A stretch of DNA of 64,000 nucleotides from assembly GCF_004121075.1 (NCBI RefSeq), contig NZ_RHLN01000010.1:1-64000 (forward strand). Direction: 5' to 3'. A program made the position numbers and the translations under genes. The stretch comes from Lutibacter sp. HS1-25 (GTDB lineage: Bacteria; Bacteroidota; Bacteroidia; Flavobacteriales; Flavobacteriaceae). The notes beneath the pieces are model-generated. The model ran no database searches and was not told where the DNA came from. It saw nothing but the letters and a program-made list of their open reading frames with translations. Shown in pieces: positions 15,766 to 25,441 of the stretch (positions are counted from its first letter, which is position 1; every line of letters starts with the position of its first letter).

Positions 15766-18639
15766 ATGAAAAGAATTCAATTTTTCCTAGTGCTTTTATC
15801 AATAACATTTTTAAGCACATCTTGTAATCATAAAGAGTTAATGTCAGTTTCAAATGAAAATGAATTGGTATTTGAATCTTTAACCTGTAATTCAAAAGTC
15901 AATCCAACGGTTGTTGAAAGTGAACAACCTGTTTTTTCTTGGGTTGTAAAAGCGCAAGGATATAATAAATCACAGTCGGCTTATCAAGTTTTAGTTGCTT
16001 CAACTTTAGATAAATTAGATGAAAACAATGCAGATTTATGGGATTCAGGAAAAATTGCGGATTCAAAATCTGTTTATGTAAAATATGCGGGAAGTAAACT
16101 AAATGCGACTCAAACCTATTATTGGAAAGTTAAAATTTGGGATGAAAAAGAGCAAGCTTCTAATTGGTCTTCAGTTCAAACTTTTCAAATGGGATTGTTA
16201 GATGAAACCAATTGGGGTGCTGCAAAATGGATTAGTTTAAGTAATGATAATAGATCTTCAGAGCATCGTTTTCGCGAATATAAAATCGGTAAAATGGATG
16301 AGCCTATAATGGTTGAAGGGCAGGCAGCATCTTATTTTAGAGAAGTTATCAATATTGAAAAAGAAGTGACTAGTGCGCAAGCTTATATTTGCGGTTTGGG
16401 ATATTATGAATTGTACTTAAATGGAGCAAAAGTTGGAGACCATGTGTTGGATCCTGCACCTTCAAATTATGACAAGCAAGCATATTATGTAGATTATAAT
16501 ATTTCAGAAGAAATTAAAAAAGGTAAAAATGCCATTGGTATTATTTTGGGTAATGGGTTTTATGGGCAAGATATTTCATGGAAAAACAACCCTGAAGCCG
16601 ATAAAAGCTTATCGTATGGAGCACCTGCAGTTAAACTTATAATTAAGTTAACCTATGCCGATGGAAGTCAGGAAGATTTTTATACCAACGAAAATTGGAA
16701 AGATGCAACAGGACCTGTTGTTTTTAACAATATTTATGGAGGTGATACTTATGATGCGCGTTTTGAAATGAATGGTTGGAACACCGTTGACTATGATGAT
16801 GCTAGCTGGGGAAATACAAAAGTGATTTCACCTAAAGTTACTAAAATTAGTGCACAACAATTACCAGCTATTAAGAAGTTAAAAGAGTTTGAGCCAGTAA
16901 AAGTTTTTAAATCTTCAAACGGAAATTGGATTGTAGATTTTGGGCAAAACATTGCGGGTTGGGTAAAAATTAAGGTTCAGGAAAAAGAAGGACAATTAAT
17001 AGAAATAACCACTACTGAAGCTTTAACCCAAGACGGAACCGCTATTTATCCAGGTTCAACAGGCGGAGGAGCAAATGGTATGCCTCAAATTTATAAATAT
17101 ATTTGTAAAGGTGATGGTATAGAAACTTGGGAGCCTCAATTTAGTTATCATGGTTTTAGATATGCTGAAATAAAAGGTATTTCAAATGAGCCAGATAGCG
17201 ATATGATAAAAGCTGTCTTAGTTGCTACTGATATTAAAGAGAAAGGGGGTTTTTCTTCTTCAGATGCTTTGTTAAATAAAATGCATACTATTAGTAAATG
17301 GACTATTGTAGACAATGTTCATGGTATTCCAGAAGATTGTCCGCACCGCGAAAAATGTGGTTGGTTGGGTGATGCTCACGCGTTTTGTGAGTATGCTTTG
17401 TATAATTATGATATGGAAGATTTCTATAAAAAATTTATGGAAGATATTCGTACACAAATGCGACCAACAAAAGGGCATAACAATCCTGAAATTCAATTTC
17501 AAGTGCCAACTATGATTGCTCCAGGTAAACGTACTTCAACATATGCCAAGTTAGATTGGGGTGTAGCAACTATGTATTTGCCTTGGTATAATTATTTATA
17601 TTATGGTGATGACGCTATTGTTAAAGAATATTACAAAGACATGAAAGAATTAACACAATTCTATTTGTCATTTAAAGATGAAAACGGAATTATTCAAGAT
17701 GGTATGGGAGATTGGTGTCCGCCTAATTGGGACAGAAGAACAAATCCAAGTGCCATGGAGTGCGATCCAATTATCTCAGCCAATGCTTATTTTTATGATG
17801 TTTTAGGTATTATGGAAAAATTTGCTAAAATGAATAATGATGAAGCTTATGAGGCACAAATGAAAAAAGAAAAGCAGGATTTAAAAATTGCATTTAATGC
17901 TTCATTTTTAAAAGAAATTCCAAATACTCAAAACAAATGGTATGGTAGTCAAACTGCAACAGTTCAGGCTTTACAGTTTGGGATGGTTCCAGAAACTGAA
18001 ATAATCAATGTTGTTAATGGTTTGGCATATGATATTAATGAAATTAAAGGAGGTCATCATTCCACAGGTATTCATGGTAATAGATACATTTACACCGTAT
18101 TAAATAAATATGGTAAAGCAGATTTGGCACATCAAATTTTAACAACACCAGATTTTCCAAGTCAAACGTATATCATGAATTACGGTTTTACAACTTGGCC
18201 AGAGCGTCAGTTTGAATGGGATAAAATGGAAGGTTTATCTAACTCGTTAAATCATCCAATGCACAGTGGTTTTGCAGCTTATTTTTTCGAATCTCTTGGA
18301 GGTGTTAAATCAACTTTTGAAGCTCCGGGCTATAAAGAATTTACTGTAAATCCAATATTTCCAAAGGGTATGACAGAAACTACCATTGATGTACCTTCAC
18401 CATATGGAAATATTCATAATAGTTGGAAGTTGGAAGGTTCAAATTTTTCTACAAATTTAGAAGTGCCTTTCAATACAAAAGCTAAAGTTATGTTAACTTC
18501 AAGCGAATTAGCATCTTTAAAAATAAATGGTACAGATTTTGAAACTTTTCAAAAAAATAATTCAATAGAAGTAATTGATCATTCAACAGTAATACTAGGC
18601 TCTGGAAAGTATTTGTTAGAATATTTAAAATATCAATAA
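15766..18639 (+). CDS. Alpha-L-rhamnosidase, GH78 family lipoprotein (957 aa)
   Basis: The N-terminus is a lipoprotein signal with Cys in FLSTSCNHK. Domain order is FN3-like (TVVESEQPVFSWVV), rhamnosidase N domain (CGLGYYELYLNGAKVGDHVL), CBM67-like region with FNNIYGGDTYDAR, the (alpha/alpha)6 catalytic domain with DCPHREKCGWLGDAH at about 524, and a later acid in TTWPERQFEW (Glu about 813) followed by SLNHPMHSGF. A C-terminal beta domain closes the protein. It should cleave alpha-L-rhamnosides on the cell surface or in the periplasm. It is the first gene of a three-gene unit with the BNR_4 protein (12-bp gap) and the GH39 protein (12-bp gap), and site b lies directly upstream. The different residues around the second acid in the GH78 proteins of this window suggest different linkages or acceptors. 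Confidence 0.88.
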   Translation: MKRIQFFLVLLSITFLSTSCNHKELMSVSNENELVFESLTCNSKVNPTVVESEQPVFSWVVKAQGYNKSQSAYQVLVASTLDKLDENNADLWDSGKIADSKSVYVKYAGSKLNATQTYYWKVKIWDEKEQASNWSSVQTFQMGLLDETNWGAAKWISLSNDNRSSEHRFREYKIGKMDEPIMVEGQAASYFREVINIEKEVTSAQAYICGLGYYELYLNGAKVGDHVLDPAPSNYDKQAYYVDYNISEEIKKGKNAIGIILGNGFYGQDISWKNNPEADKSLSYGAPAVKLIIKLTYADGSQEDFYTNENWKDATGPVVFNNIYGGDTYDARFEMNGWNTVDYDDASWGNTKVISPKVTKISAQQLPAIKKLKEFEPVKVFKSSNGNWIVDFGQNIAGWVKIKVQEKEGQLIEITTTEALTQDGTAIYPGSTGGGANGMPQIYKYICKGDGIETWEPQFSYHGFRYAEIKGISNEPDSDMIKAVLVATDIKEKGGFSSSDALLNKMHTISKWTIVDNVHGIPEDCPHREKCGWLGDAHAFCEYALYNYDMEDFYKKFMEDIRTQMRPTKGHNNPEIQFQVPTMIAPGKRTSTYAKLDWGVATMYLPWYNYLYYGDDAIVKEYYKDMKELTQFYLSFKDENGIIQDGMGDWCPPNWDRRTNPSAMECDPIISANAYFYDVLGIMEKFAKMNNDEAYEAQMKKEKQDLKIAFNASFLKEIPNTQNKWYGSQTATVQALQFGMVPETEIINVVNGLAYDINEIKGGHHSTGIHGNRYIYTVLNKYGKADLAHQILTTPDFPSQTYIMNYGFTTWPERQFEWDKMEGLSNSLNHPMHSGFAAYFFESLGGVKSTFEAPGYKEFTVNPIFPKGMTETTIDVPSPYGNIHNSWKLEGSNFSTNLEVPFNTKAKVMLTSSELASLKINGTDFETFQKNNSIEVIDHSTVILGSGKYLLEYLKYQ

Positions 18640-18651
18640 TGAAAAATAGGA

Positions 18652-20082
18652 ATGAAAAATAAGCTATACATATGGTGCCTTTTTTCGTTGTTTGCTGTAT
18701 CTCTAAATGCACAAGTTAAAATCAAACAAAAAAGCATTTCAACAGTAGATTCTAAAGCACTAACTATTGATGGTAAATATGGAAATGCTATAAATGGGCG
18801 AACATATCAAAAAGATGCACTTGCTTCGTACAACGGTTATCAATACATAGCTTATTATAACAGCGATAGACGAGTTTGTATTTCTAGAAGAAAATTGCCT
18901 TCTGGCGATTGGAAAACCATTCAATTTTTAGATTACGATTTTAAAAGTGACGATTCTCATAATGTCGTTTCATTCGGTATTTGCCCCAATGACGGAACCA
19001 TTCACCTAGCATTTGATCATCATGTACATCCATTACATTATCGTGTTTCAAAAAAAGGCTTGGCAACCAATCCTGAAACTATGGAGTGGAGTGCAGCTTC
19101 ATTCGGTCCAATTATAGGTGAATTAGAAGAAAATAAACCAGTTAAAATAACCTACCCTAAATTTTGGCAAACTCCTGAAGGCAATCTTCAAATGAACTAC
19201 CGTGTAAGAGGTTCTGGTAATGGTGACCGTATGTTGGTTGATTACAATGCTAAAACAGGAAAATGGGAAAATACCCGTCAAATTGATTCGGCATTGGGAA
19301 TGTTTGAAGATCAATTAGGTAAAAGCGAAACACGTTGCTCTTATCCAAATGGTTACGATTATGATGCAAACGGAAGACTGCATGAAACCTTTGTTTGGCG
19401 AGAAAATAGTCAAGGAGCTAACCACGATTTAATGTATGTTTATAGTGATGATCGTGGGTTTACATGGAAAAATAATAATGGAGATTTGTTAACTGAAATT
19501 ATAAACGTTAACTCGCCAGGTATTGTGGTGCAATCTATTCCACGCGTATTTGGTTTAATGAACGATCACGGACAAGTTATTGATTCAAAAGGGCGAGTAC
19601 ATGTAGTTATGTTTCATGGTACTAAAGAAACAATTGAAGCAGCAGGAAGTACATTAGGAGCAACCCGTTGGGGACCTTTAGCGGCACAGCGGTATTTTCA
19701 TTATTGGCGCAATGAGCAAGGTAAATGGAGCAGTGTTCAATTACCAATGGCAGTTGGCAATCGTCCTAAAATTTTCACCGATAAAAATGACAACCTAATT
19801 CTAATTTATTGTGGTACAACAGATAAAACAATAAAAGGAAAAAGTAGGCAAACAGATGGTGAAGACTTAATTATAGCAGTAGCAACTGCAAAAAACAATT
19901 GGCAAGATTGGCAAATAGCACATTCAGTAAAAGGATCTTTTATGAATGATATGTTGGCAGATATTTATCGTTGGAAAAAAGAAGGGGTTTTATCTATAAT
20001 GCTTCAGGAAGAGCCTGTTGGAGTTAGACAACCAAGTGTATTAAAGGTTGTTGATTTATCAATAAATTTTAGTAATAATTAA
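18652..20082 (+). CDS. BNR_4 beta-propeller protein, PL24/PL25 ulvan-lyase-like
   Basis: This 476-residue secreted protein has a signal peptide ending VSLNAQ and one BNR_4 propeller domain. Motifs typical of propeller ulvan lyases are seen: SHNVVSFGICPNDGTIHLAF (His103 and His118), DHHVHPLHYR (His123, His124, Tyr130, Arg131), TYPKFW (about 168) and NYRVRGSGNGD (about 182-192). In PL24/PL25 enzymes, conserved His, Tyr and Arg residues of such segments act in beta-elimination at uronic acids next to rhamnose-3-sulfate. Lyase activity is therefore the leading hypothesis, but BNR_4 proteins also include uncharacterised members. It lies between a GH78 and a GH39 gene. It lacks a T9SS domain, unlike the BNR_4 protein at 46654, so it may act in the periplasm on imported oligomers. 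Confidence 0.72.
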   Translation: MKNKLYIWCLFSLFAVSLNAQVKIKQKSISTVDSKALTIDGKYGNAINGRTYQKDALASYNGYQYIAYYNSDRRVCISRRKLPSGDWKTIQFLDYDFKSDDSHNVVSFGICPNDGTIHLAFDHHVHPLHYRVSKKGLATNPETMEWSAASFGPIIGELEENKPVKITYPKFWQTPEGNLQMNYRVRGSGNGDRMLVDYNAKTGKWENTRQIDSALGMFEDQLGKSETRCSYPNGYDYDANGRLHETFVWRENSQGANHDLMYVYSDDRGFTWKNNNGDLLTEIINVNSPGIVVQSIPRVFGLMNDHGQVIDSKGRVHVVMFHGTKETIEAAGSTLGATRWGPLAAQRYFHYWRNEQGKWSSVQLPMAVGNRPKIFTDKNDNLILIYCGTTDKTIKGKSRQTDGEDLIIAVATAKNNWQDWQIAHSVKGSFMNDMLADIYRWKKEGVLSIMLQEEPVGVRQPSVLKVVDLSINFSNN

Positions 20083-20094
20083 ATATATATTTTT

Positions 20095-21744
20095 ATGAGT
20101 AAAAGCAAAATAAGCAAAGTCATAATTTCAATGGTTGTACTTTTAGTATTTCTAGCGTGTTCTGATGATACTGTAGAAGATATTATTGATGAGCCTATTG
20201 TGGAAGTGCCAGAAACTCCAGAAATAATTGATCCTAACAAAATTGTAGCTATCAATACAGGTTCGGTAGTAGGTCAAATGTATAACTTTTGGTCAACTAG
20301 ACCTATGATTAATCAAACACGATTTTCGAGTACTGGCTTTACAAATAGTTTAGGTATTATAAAGCCTTATGTAAAAAGTTATAATTTAGTGAGAGTCTTA
20401 GGTGGTAGAACCGATGATTTAAATAATTTTTACAAAGGTGTAGATGCATCTGGAAATATAATCACTGATTTTAGTGGATTAATTGGTGATATGCGTGGCT
20501 TTATGCAAACGGGTTTTAAACCTAGAATTGTATTGGATAATGTGCCTTGGGATATGAGTGGAGAAAGGATAGTTGATACCTACGGAAATTCAAAACCCCC
20601 TTTAGATTATGGTATTTGGAGGCAGTATATAAATGCCTTTTTAAAAGCTCTTATTAATGAATTTGGTATGAACGAAGTTAAAACTTGGCGTTTTAGAGTT
20701 GCTACTGAACCAAATTATACACCTAGTCATTGGCGAGGAACTAGAGATGAATATTTTAAACATTATGATATTACTGTAGATGAAGTTTTAAAAGTAATTC
20801 CTGATGCTATTGTTGGACCAGGAAACTTACTTACAGAAGGTGTGGCTACTTGGCGCACTGAAATTATCGATCACTGTGCTACAGGTACAAACTTTGCAAC
20901 TGGTGAAATTGGAACAAGAATGAATTTTTTCTGTCTTTCTTACTATGAAAAAATTGATCAAAATACCGTGAATTTTCAAGAAACAGTAGAGCCTTATAGA
21001 GCTAAATTAAATAGTTATGCTCAATTTCGTGATATTCCTTTTGATATTCAAGAGTTTGGAATTTTAAGAGATGAAAATAAAAAAAGAGGTTTGAGCTTAA
21101 GTGATGCAACTGAGTTTGGTGCAAGTTGGTATGCTGCAATTGCCGACATGGCATATGAATATAATGTAGCTGAAATTTATGATTGGGGTCAAGAATCTAC
21201 AGACGATTTAGCTACTGGTCGAAGAAATGTCACATCTATGTTCTTAAAAATGGAAGGAGGAAACAGACTTCAAACTGTAGACAATCTTAATGGGTTTTCA
21301 GGGGTTATTCCAGTTACTAAAAACGGTAAGATTTACTTATTGGTTTATAACCACAATACCACAAGAAATAGTACTTCAAGTAAAACTATTTATCCTAAAA
21401 TTGAAGGGGGTCTTATAACTGCTACAACTAAATGGAAAATGAATGAATGGACTGTTGATGAAAATAATGGTATTTTTATGCACGAATTGTATAAAGATGT
21501 AAGAGCGGCAGGAGTTGCAAACAAAACAACCAGTAGTGCGCGTATTTATGGAAATAGACCTGATGATTATTTTGAAGATGGATGGAAAGCTGTGTTTGAT
21601 GCCAACAAATCTAAATATGAGAAGTTAGCAGAGTTGCCTCAAACAATTAAAGATGCTGCAGTTGAAGCCAAAGATGGTAATATTACCATTAAAGTAGATT
21701 TAGAACCACATAGTGTTAAATTAATAGAGTTAATTCCGCAGTAA
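20095..21744 (+). CDS. GH39-like glycoside hydrolase lipoprotein
   Basis: This 549-residue lipoprotein (LVFLACSDD) carries a TIM-barrel domain of GH39 type. The acid/base is predicted as Glu205 in RVATEPNY and the nucleophile as Glu320 in FDIQEFG. Their spacing of about 115 residues is as in GH39 xylosidases. The opening KSYNLVRVLGGRTDDLNNFY and a C-terminal beta-sandwich ending VDLEPHSVKLIELIPQ fit a GH39/GH51-like fold. GH39 members occur in known ulvan loci, and xylose is a regular ulvan component, but activity on beta-xyloside or on a rhamnoside cannot be separated from sequence. It is the last gene of its unit, with a 15-bp terminator behind it. A dead copy of its last 51 codons plus terminator sits at 33388-33634. 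Confidence 0.75.
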   Translation: MSKSKISKVIISMVVLLVFLACSDDTVEDIIDEPIVEVPETPEIIDPNKIVAINTGSVVGQMYNFWSTRPMINQTRFSSTGFTNSLGIIKPYVKSYNLVRVLGGRTDDLNNFYKGVDASGNIITDFSGLIGDMRGFMQTGFKPRIVLDNVPWDMSGERIVDTYGNSKPPLDYGIWRQYINAFLKALINEFGMNEVKTWRFRVATEPNYTPSHWRGTRDEYFKHYDITVDEVLKVIPDAIVGPGNLLTEGVATWRTEIIDHCATGTNFATGEIGTRMNFFCLSYYEKIDQNTVNFQETVEPYRAKLNSYAQFRDIPFDIQEFGILRDENKKRGLSLSDATEFGASWYAAIADMAYEYNVAEIYDWGQESTDDLATGRRNVTSMFLKMEGGNRLQTVDNLNGFSGVIPVTKNGKIYLLVYNHNTTRNSTSSKTIYPKIEGGLITATTKWKMNEWTVDENNGIFMHELYKDVRAAGVANKTTSSARIYGNRPDDYFEDGWKAVFDANKSKYEKLAELPQTIKDAAVEAKDGNITIKVDLEPHSVKLIELIPQ

Positions 21745-21787
21745 ACAAATTAATACGATCTGTATTTTTACTAATTTACTATTAAAG

Positions 21788-21837
21788 TGGATTAAAATAA
21801 TTACCTAATTGGCAATTGTTTTAATCCATTTTTTTTT
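21788..21837 (+). terminator. Rho-independent terminator after GH39
   Basis: TGGATTAAAA (21788-21797) pairs with TTTTAATCCA (21819-21828). The stem extends five more pairs inward with one G-U, and a run of nine T follows. A near-copy lies at 33586-33634. Confidence 0.88.
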
Positions 21838-22133
21838 GAAATAAAAATCAATATTTCATATAAGCTTTGTAATAAATAGGCATAGCTATATGTATGGAAA
21901 GTAGTGCTTATTTTATCAAATAATAGAGTACCTAGTTAGTTTTATTGTTTGAGGGCCTTTTCTTTTTATCGTAAAGTGTCATAATATATATTTTTTTATT
22001 GATCTAAATTCCTTTATTTTTTTCTCTATTGAAGTTGTGCTTAAAGTAGGGTGTTAACTTACAGTTTATCAGTCTTTTGAGTTTTGGTTTTATTGCTGTT
22101 TTTATTGTGAAATAGGTTGTAAATTAAGTTTAA

Positions 22134-22177
22134 CAGATAGTACAGGATACTTTCTTTTAACGTATTTTATAATATTG
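22134..22177 (+). promoter_or_regulatory. CAGGAYA promoter element, site c (SusCD-SusCD unit)
   Basis: CAG at 22134 and CAGGATA at 22143-22149 lie within AGTACAGGATACT, itself an imperfect palindrome. Twenty nt downstream is TAATATTG (22170-22177), the same octamer found at site g. The ATG is about 110 nt further on. Confidence 0.6.
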
Positions 22178-22286
22178 TTAACATATTATTATGATTTGGC
22201 TTAATTGTGTCAAAGCGTAATAATTAAAATTAACTTAAACTAATATGATTAATTAAAACTAATTTATGTTAAACTTTAAACTAAAT

Positions 22287-25200
22287 ATGAAACAAAAATT
22301 AAAAAAACAATTTCCTGTTTCCAGATTAGCGCTAATGTTGGCAATGGTGTTGTCCAGTTTTGCCGCAATTAATTTAGAGGCCCAAAACAAGATTTCGGGC
22401 GTTGTAAAAGATGCTGGTGGAATGCCACTACCAGGTGTAAGTGTGGTACAAAAAGGAACTAGCAGAGGGGCGTCAACAGATTTTGACGGTAACTATGTTA
22501 TAGAGTTAACTTCAGGTGAAAAAACTTTGGTGTTTTCTTATCTGGGTTTTAAAACAGCTCAAATTGCAGTTGGCGGTAAAACAACCGTTAATGTAACTTT
22601 AGAAGGTGATGTAGAAAGTTTACAAGAGGTAGTACTAGTTGGTTATGGTACTCAAAAGAAAGAGAGTGTCGTGGGTGCTATTACTCAAGTAAAGGGTGAT
22701 GACTTACAGGCAGTAAACGGTGGTATTACCAATGTAGAGGAGGCTTTACAAGGTAATTTACCGGGTGTTGTTGCTATTAATGGTAGTGGTGTTCCGGGTA
22801 GAAATGATATGCAAATTTTCATTCGTGGTCAGGCTTCTTGGAATGGTTCTGGTCAGCCTTTGATACTTGTAGATGGTGCGCCAAGATCTATTGATAATAT
22901 TGATTTTAATGATATTGAAAATCTTTCAGTTCTTAAAGATGCTTCTGCGACAGCAGTTTTTGGTGTTCAGGGTGCTAATGGTGTAATCTTAATAACTACC
23001 AAGCGTGGTCAAAAAGGTAAGGCACAATTGTCTTTACAGGCTAATACTACTACTAAATTTGTTTCTAAGTTGCCAGAAAAGTTAGGTGTTTTTGATGCAA
23101 TTATGGAGGCAAATTCTTCTATTATGCGAGAGCTTCCATATAATGAAAGTTCTTGGAATAAAATTCGTCCTATAGCTATTGCTGATAGATACCTTAATCC
23201 TGCGAATGAGGCAGAGAGTTTAATATATCCTAATGTAGACTGGAAAGATGTTCTTTTAAAAGATTTTGCTCAAGATTACCGTGTTAATTTATCTGTTCGT
23301 GGAGGAGGAAATAGTGCTAGGTATTTTGGAAGTTTAGCATATCAAAAAGTTTCTGATATTTTCGATGGTGATAGTTTTGACAATGGAAAAGGATATGATA
23401 GTGGTTTTGGATATGATAGATTTAGCTTTCGTAGTAATATTGATTTCGATATCACTAAAACTACAGAGTTTTCTGTAAATCTTGGTGGATTTTATGGAAT
23501 TCAAAAAAACCCTGGTAACTTAAATTTGGTAACCAATGCTATTTATGAACTAGCGCCTAATGCTTATACACCTGTTTTTCCTGATGGTGCATTTGGTAGA
23601 GATGATGCTGATATTTTTGCAAATACAAACCCTCTTGTTACTTTAACAAATACTGGGTATACTAGTACCAATACCTTTAATATAAATACTGATTTTGTTT
23701 TAAAGCAAAAATTAGACGTTATTACAGATGGCTTATCATTTCAAGCACGTTTTTCTTTAGATAATATATCTGAAAGTAGACAGCGTTTATTAGATCCAGG
23801 TGCTGATGGTCAAGAAAATGTTAGATATCGTATATATAATGATTTATTTGAGGAGCGAATTGAGTCTCCAAATGGTGTAAATGATTTTGGTTTTGTGCCA
23901 TTCGCGTGGACACTTGAGCCTACAAATATTCAAGATAATACTATTGGTCGTCGTATATTATATGACTTTTCATTTAATTATGATAGAGTGTTTGGTAAAA
24001 AGCATTCGGTTACAGCATTGGCATTGCTAAGACGTAACGAGAGCGGTACAGGTAATGGTTTTCTTAGATACCGTGAAGATTGGGTTGGAAGGGTTACTTA
24101 CGATTATGATAAGAGATATTTCTTGGACTTAAGTGGTGCTTACAACGGATCAGAAAAATACGGTCCAGGTTACCGTTTTGATCTTTTCCCTTCTTTGGCA
24201 GCAGGTTGGACAGTATCTAACGAGGCTTTCATGAGTGAGGTTGATTGGATTAATAAATTAAAATTCAGAGGTTCTTATGGTTTAATTGGTGATGACAGTG
24301 GAGGACTGAGATTCGAATATCAAAAAACTTGGAATATTGGTGGGGGTGCTTATATAAACCCTAATGGTTCAAATACCACTTCTCCATATGTGTTTTACTC
24401 TGAGGCAAATGTTGGTAATCCTGATCTTCGATGGGAAACAGCTGTAAAGTATAATATTGGTGCAGAATTAGGCTTTCTAAATAACCAAATTACTGCAGAG
24501 TTAGACTATTTTGGGGAAAATCGTAGCGATGTTTTAATACCAAGTGATCAAAGAGCAGTGCCTGAGTGGTTTGGTGCAAGTCCTCCTTCCTTTAATAGAG
24601 GTGAGGTTGAAGTGCGTGGATTTGAAGTTGTAGTAGGTGCCAATCATACGTTTGCAAACGGAATAAATGTTTTTGGTAATTTTAATTTTACCCAAGCTAA
24701 AGATTTGATAATTGATAGAGAAGATCCAGAGTTTCGTCCGTTTTACCAAAAAGCAGCAGGTTACCCAATTGGTCAACCAAGATCTGCTATTCCTGCTGGG
24801 ATTTTAGGTAGTTTAGACGATTTGTATAGTTCAACACCAAGAGTTGATGGACAAGGATTTATACGTACAGGATATTATAATTTAGTTGATTATGATGGAG
24901 ATGGAACTTATAATGGTGCTTTTGATAATATACCATATGGTTACCCTACACGTCCACAAAGAACTTGGGCTGCTACACTAGGAGCTAAATATAAAGAATG
25001 GAAGCTATCTGTTCAGTTCTATGGTACTCAAAATTCAACTAGAAATTATAGCAGTAGAACTTTTTCAAATCAAATAGATACGTTTTTTGAACATGAGTTA
25101 GGATATTGGACTAAAAATAACCCAACTGGAGTAAGAACTCAACCAACCTTTGCATTTAACCAAGGAGCTAGCGATCCAAGACAAAACTTGTTTGATGGGT

Positions 25201-25430
25201 CTTTAACAAGATTAAGATCTATAGCTTTAAGCTATAGTATTCCTCAAGCCACATGCGATAAAATTGGTTTTGAAGGGATAAGTGTTTTTGCTAATGGTAA
25301 TAACTTATTTTTATGGACAGATTTACCAGATGATAGGGAGTTTAACAGTAGTCAAACACAAGATTCTTCTTATAGAGGAGATTATCCTACTATGGCGCGT
25401 GTTAATTTTGGTTTTAATTTAAATTTTTAA
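22287..25430 (+). CDS. SusC-like TonB-dependent outer-membrane transporter 1
   Basis: This protein of about 1047 residues is an outer-membrane beta-barrel that imports oligosaccharides with its SusD partner. A signal peptide ends at INLEAQ. A CarboxypepD_reg-like domain follows (ISGVVKDAGGMPLPGVSVVQ, FDGNYVIEL), then the TonB-box/plug region (EVVLVGYGTQKKESVVGAI; ILVDGAPRSIDNIDF; SVLKDASATAVFGVQGANGV) and a barrel ending in the aromatic C-terminus GFNLNF. ATGs exist at 22266 and 22287; the later one starts a more usual signal peptide (MKQKLKKQ), though either could be used. It is 11 bp ahead of its SusD. The TonB and ExbBD energisers lie elsewhere. The ligand is inferred to be a rhamnose-containing sulfated oligosaccharide. 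Confidence 0.92.
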   Translation: MKQKLKKQFPVSRLALMLAMVLSSFAAINLEAQNKISGVVKDAGGMPLPGVSVVQKGTSRGASTDFDGNYVIELTSGEKTLVFSYLGFKTAQIAVGGKTTVNVTLEGDVESLQEVVLVGYGTQKKESVVGAITQVKGDDLQAVNGGITNVEEALQGNLPGVVAINGSGVPGRNDMQIFIRGQASWNGSGQPLILVDGAPRSIDNIDFNDIENLSVLKDASATAVFGVQGANGVILITTKRGQKGKAQLSLQANTTTKFVSKLPEKLGVFDAIMEANSSIMRELPYNESSWNKIRPIAIADRYLNPANEAESLIYPNVDWKDVLLKDFAQDYRVNLSVRGGGNSARYFGSLAYQKVSDIFDGDSFDNGKGYDSGFGYDRFSFRSNIDFDITKTTEFSVNLGGFYGIQKNPGNLNLVTNAIYELAPNAYTPVFPDGAFGRDDADIFANTNPLVTLTNTGYTSTNTFNINTDFVLKQKLDVITDGLSFQARFSLDNISESRQRLLDPGADGQENVRYRIYNDLFEERIESPNGVNDFGFVPFAWTLEPTNIQDNTIGRRILYDFSFNYDRVFGKKHSVTALALLRRNESGTGNGFLRYREDWVGRVTYDYDKRYFLDLSGAYNGSEKYGPGYRFDLFPSLAAGWTVSNEAFMSEVDWINKLKFRGSYGLIGDDSGGLRFEYQKTWNIGGGAYINPNGSNTTSPYVFYSEANVGNPDLRWETAVKYNIGAELGFLNNQITAELDYFGENRSDVLIPSDQRAVPEWFGASPPSFNRGEVEVRGFEVVVGANHTFANGINVFGNFNFTQAKDLIIDREDPEFRPFYQKAAGYPIGQPRSAIPAGILGSLDDLYSSTPRVDGQGFIRTGYYNLVDYDGDGTYNGAFDNIPYGYPTRPQRTWAATLGAKYKEWKLSVQFYGTQNSTRNYSSRTFSNQIDTFFEHELGYWTKNNPTGVRTQPTFAFNQGASDPRQNLFDGSLTRLRSIALSYSIPQATCDKIGFEGISVFANGNNLFLWTDLPDDREFNSSQTQDSSYRGDYPTMARVNFGFNLNF

Positions 25431-25441
25431 AATAAAAAATC

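Larger units (their letters stand above)
21745..22286 (+). other. Intergenic region between GH39 and SusC
   Basis: About 540 bp with no coding potential seen. It holds the GH39 terminator (21788-21837) and promoter site c (22134-22177). The 300 bp between them are T-rich and unexplained. Confidence 0.7.

Noticed and set aside
17315-17515. Short + strand frames inside genes (17315, 26619, 30040, 41547, 58700)
   Set aside because: Each is in another frame of a well-supported gene and shows no independent signal.
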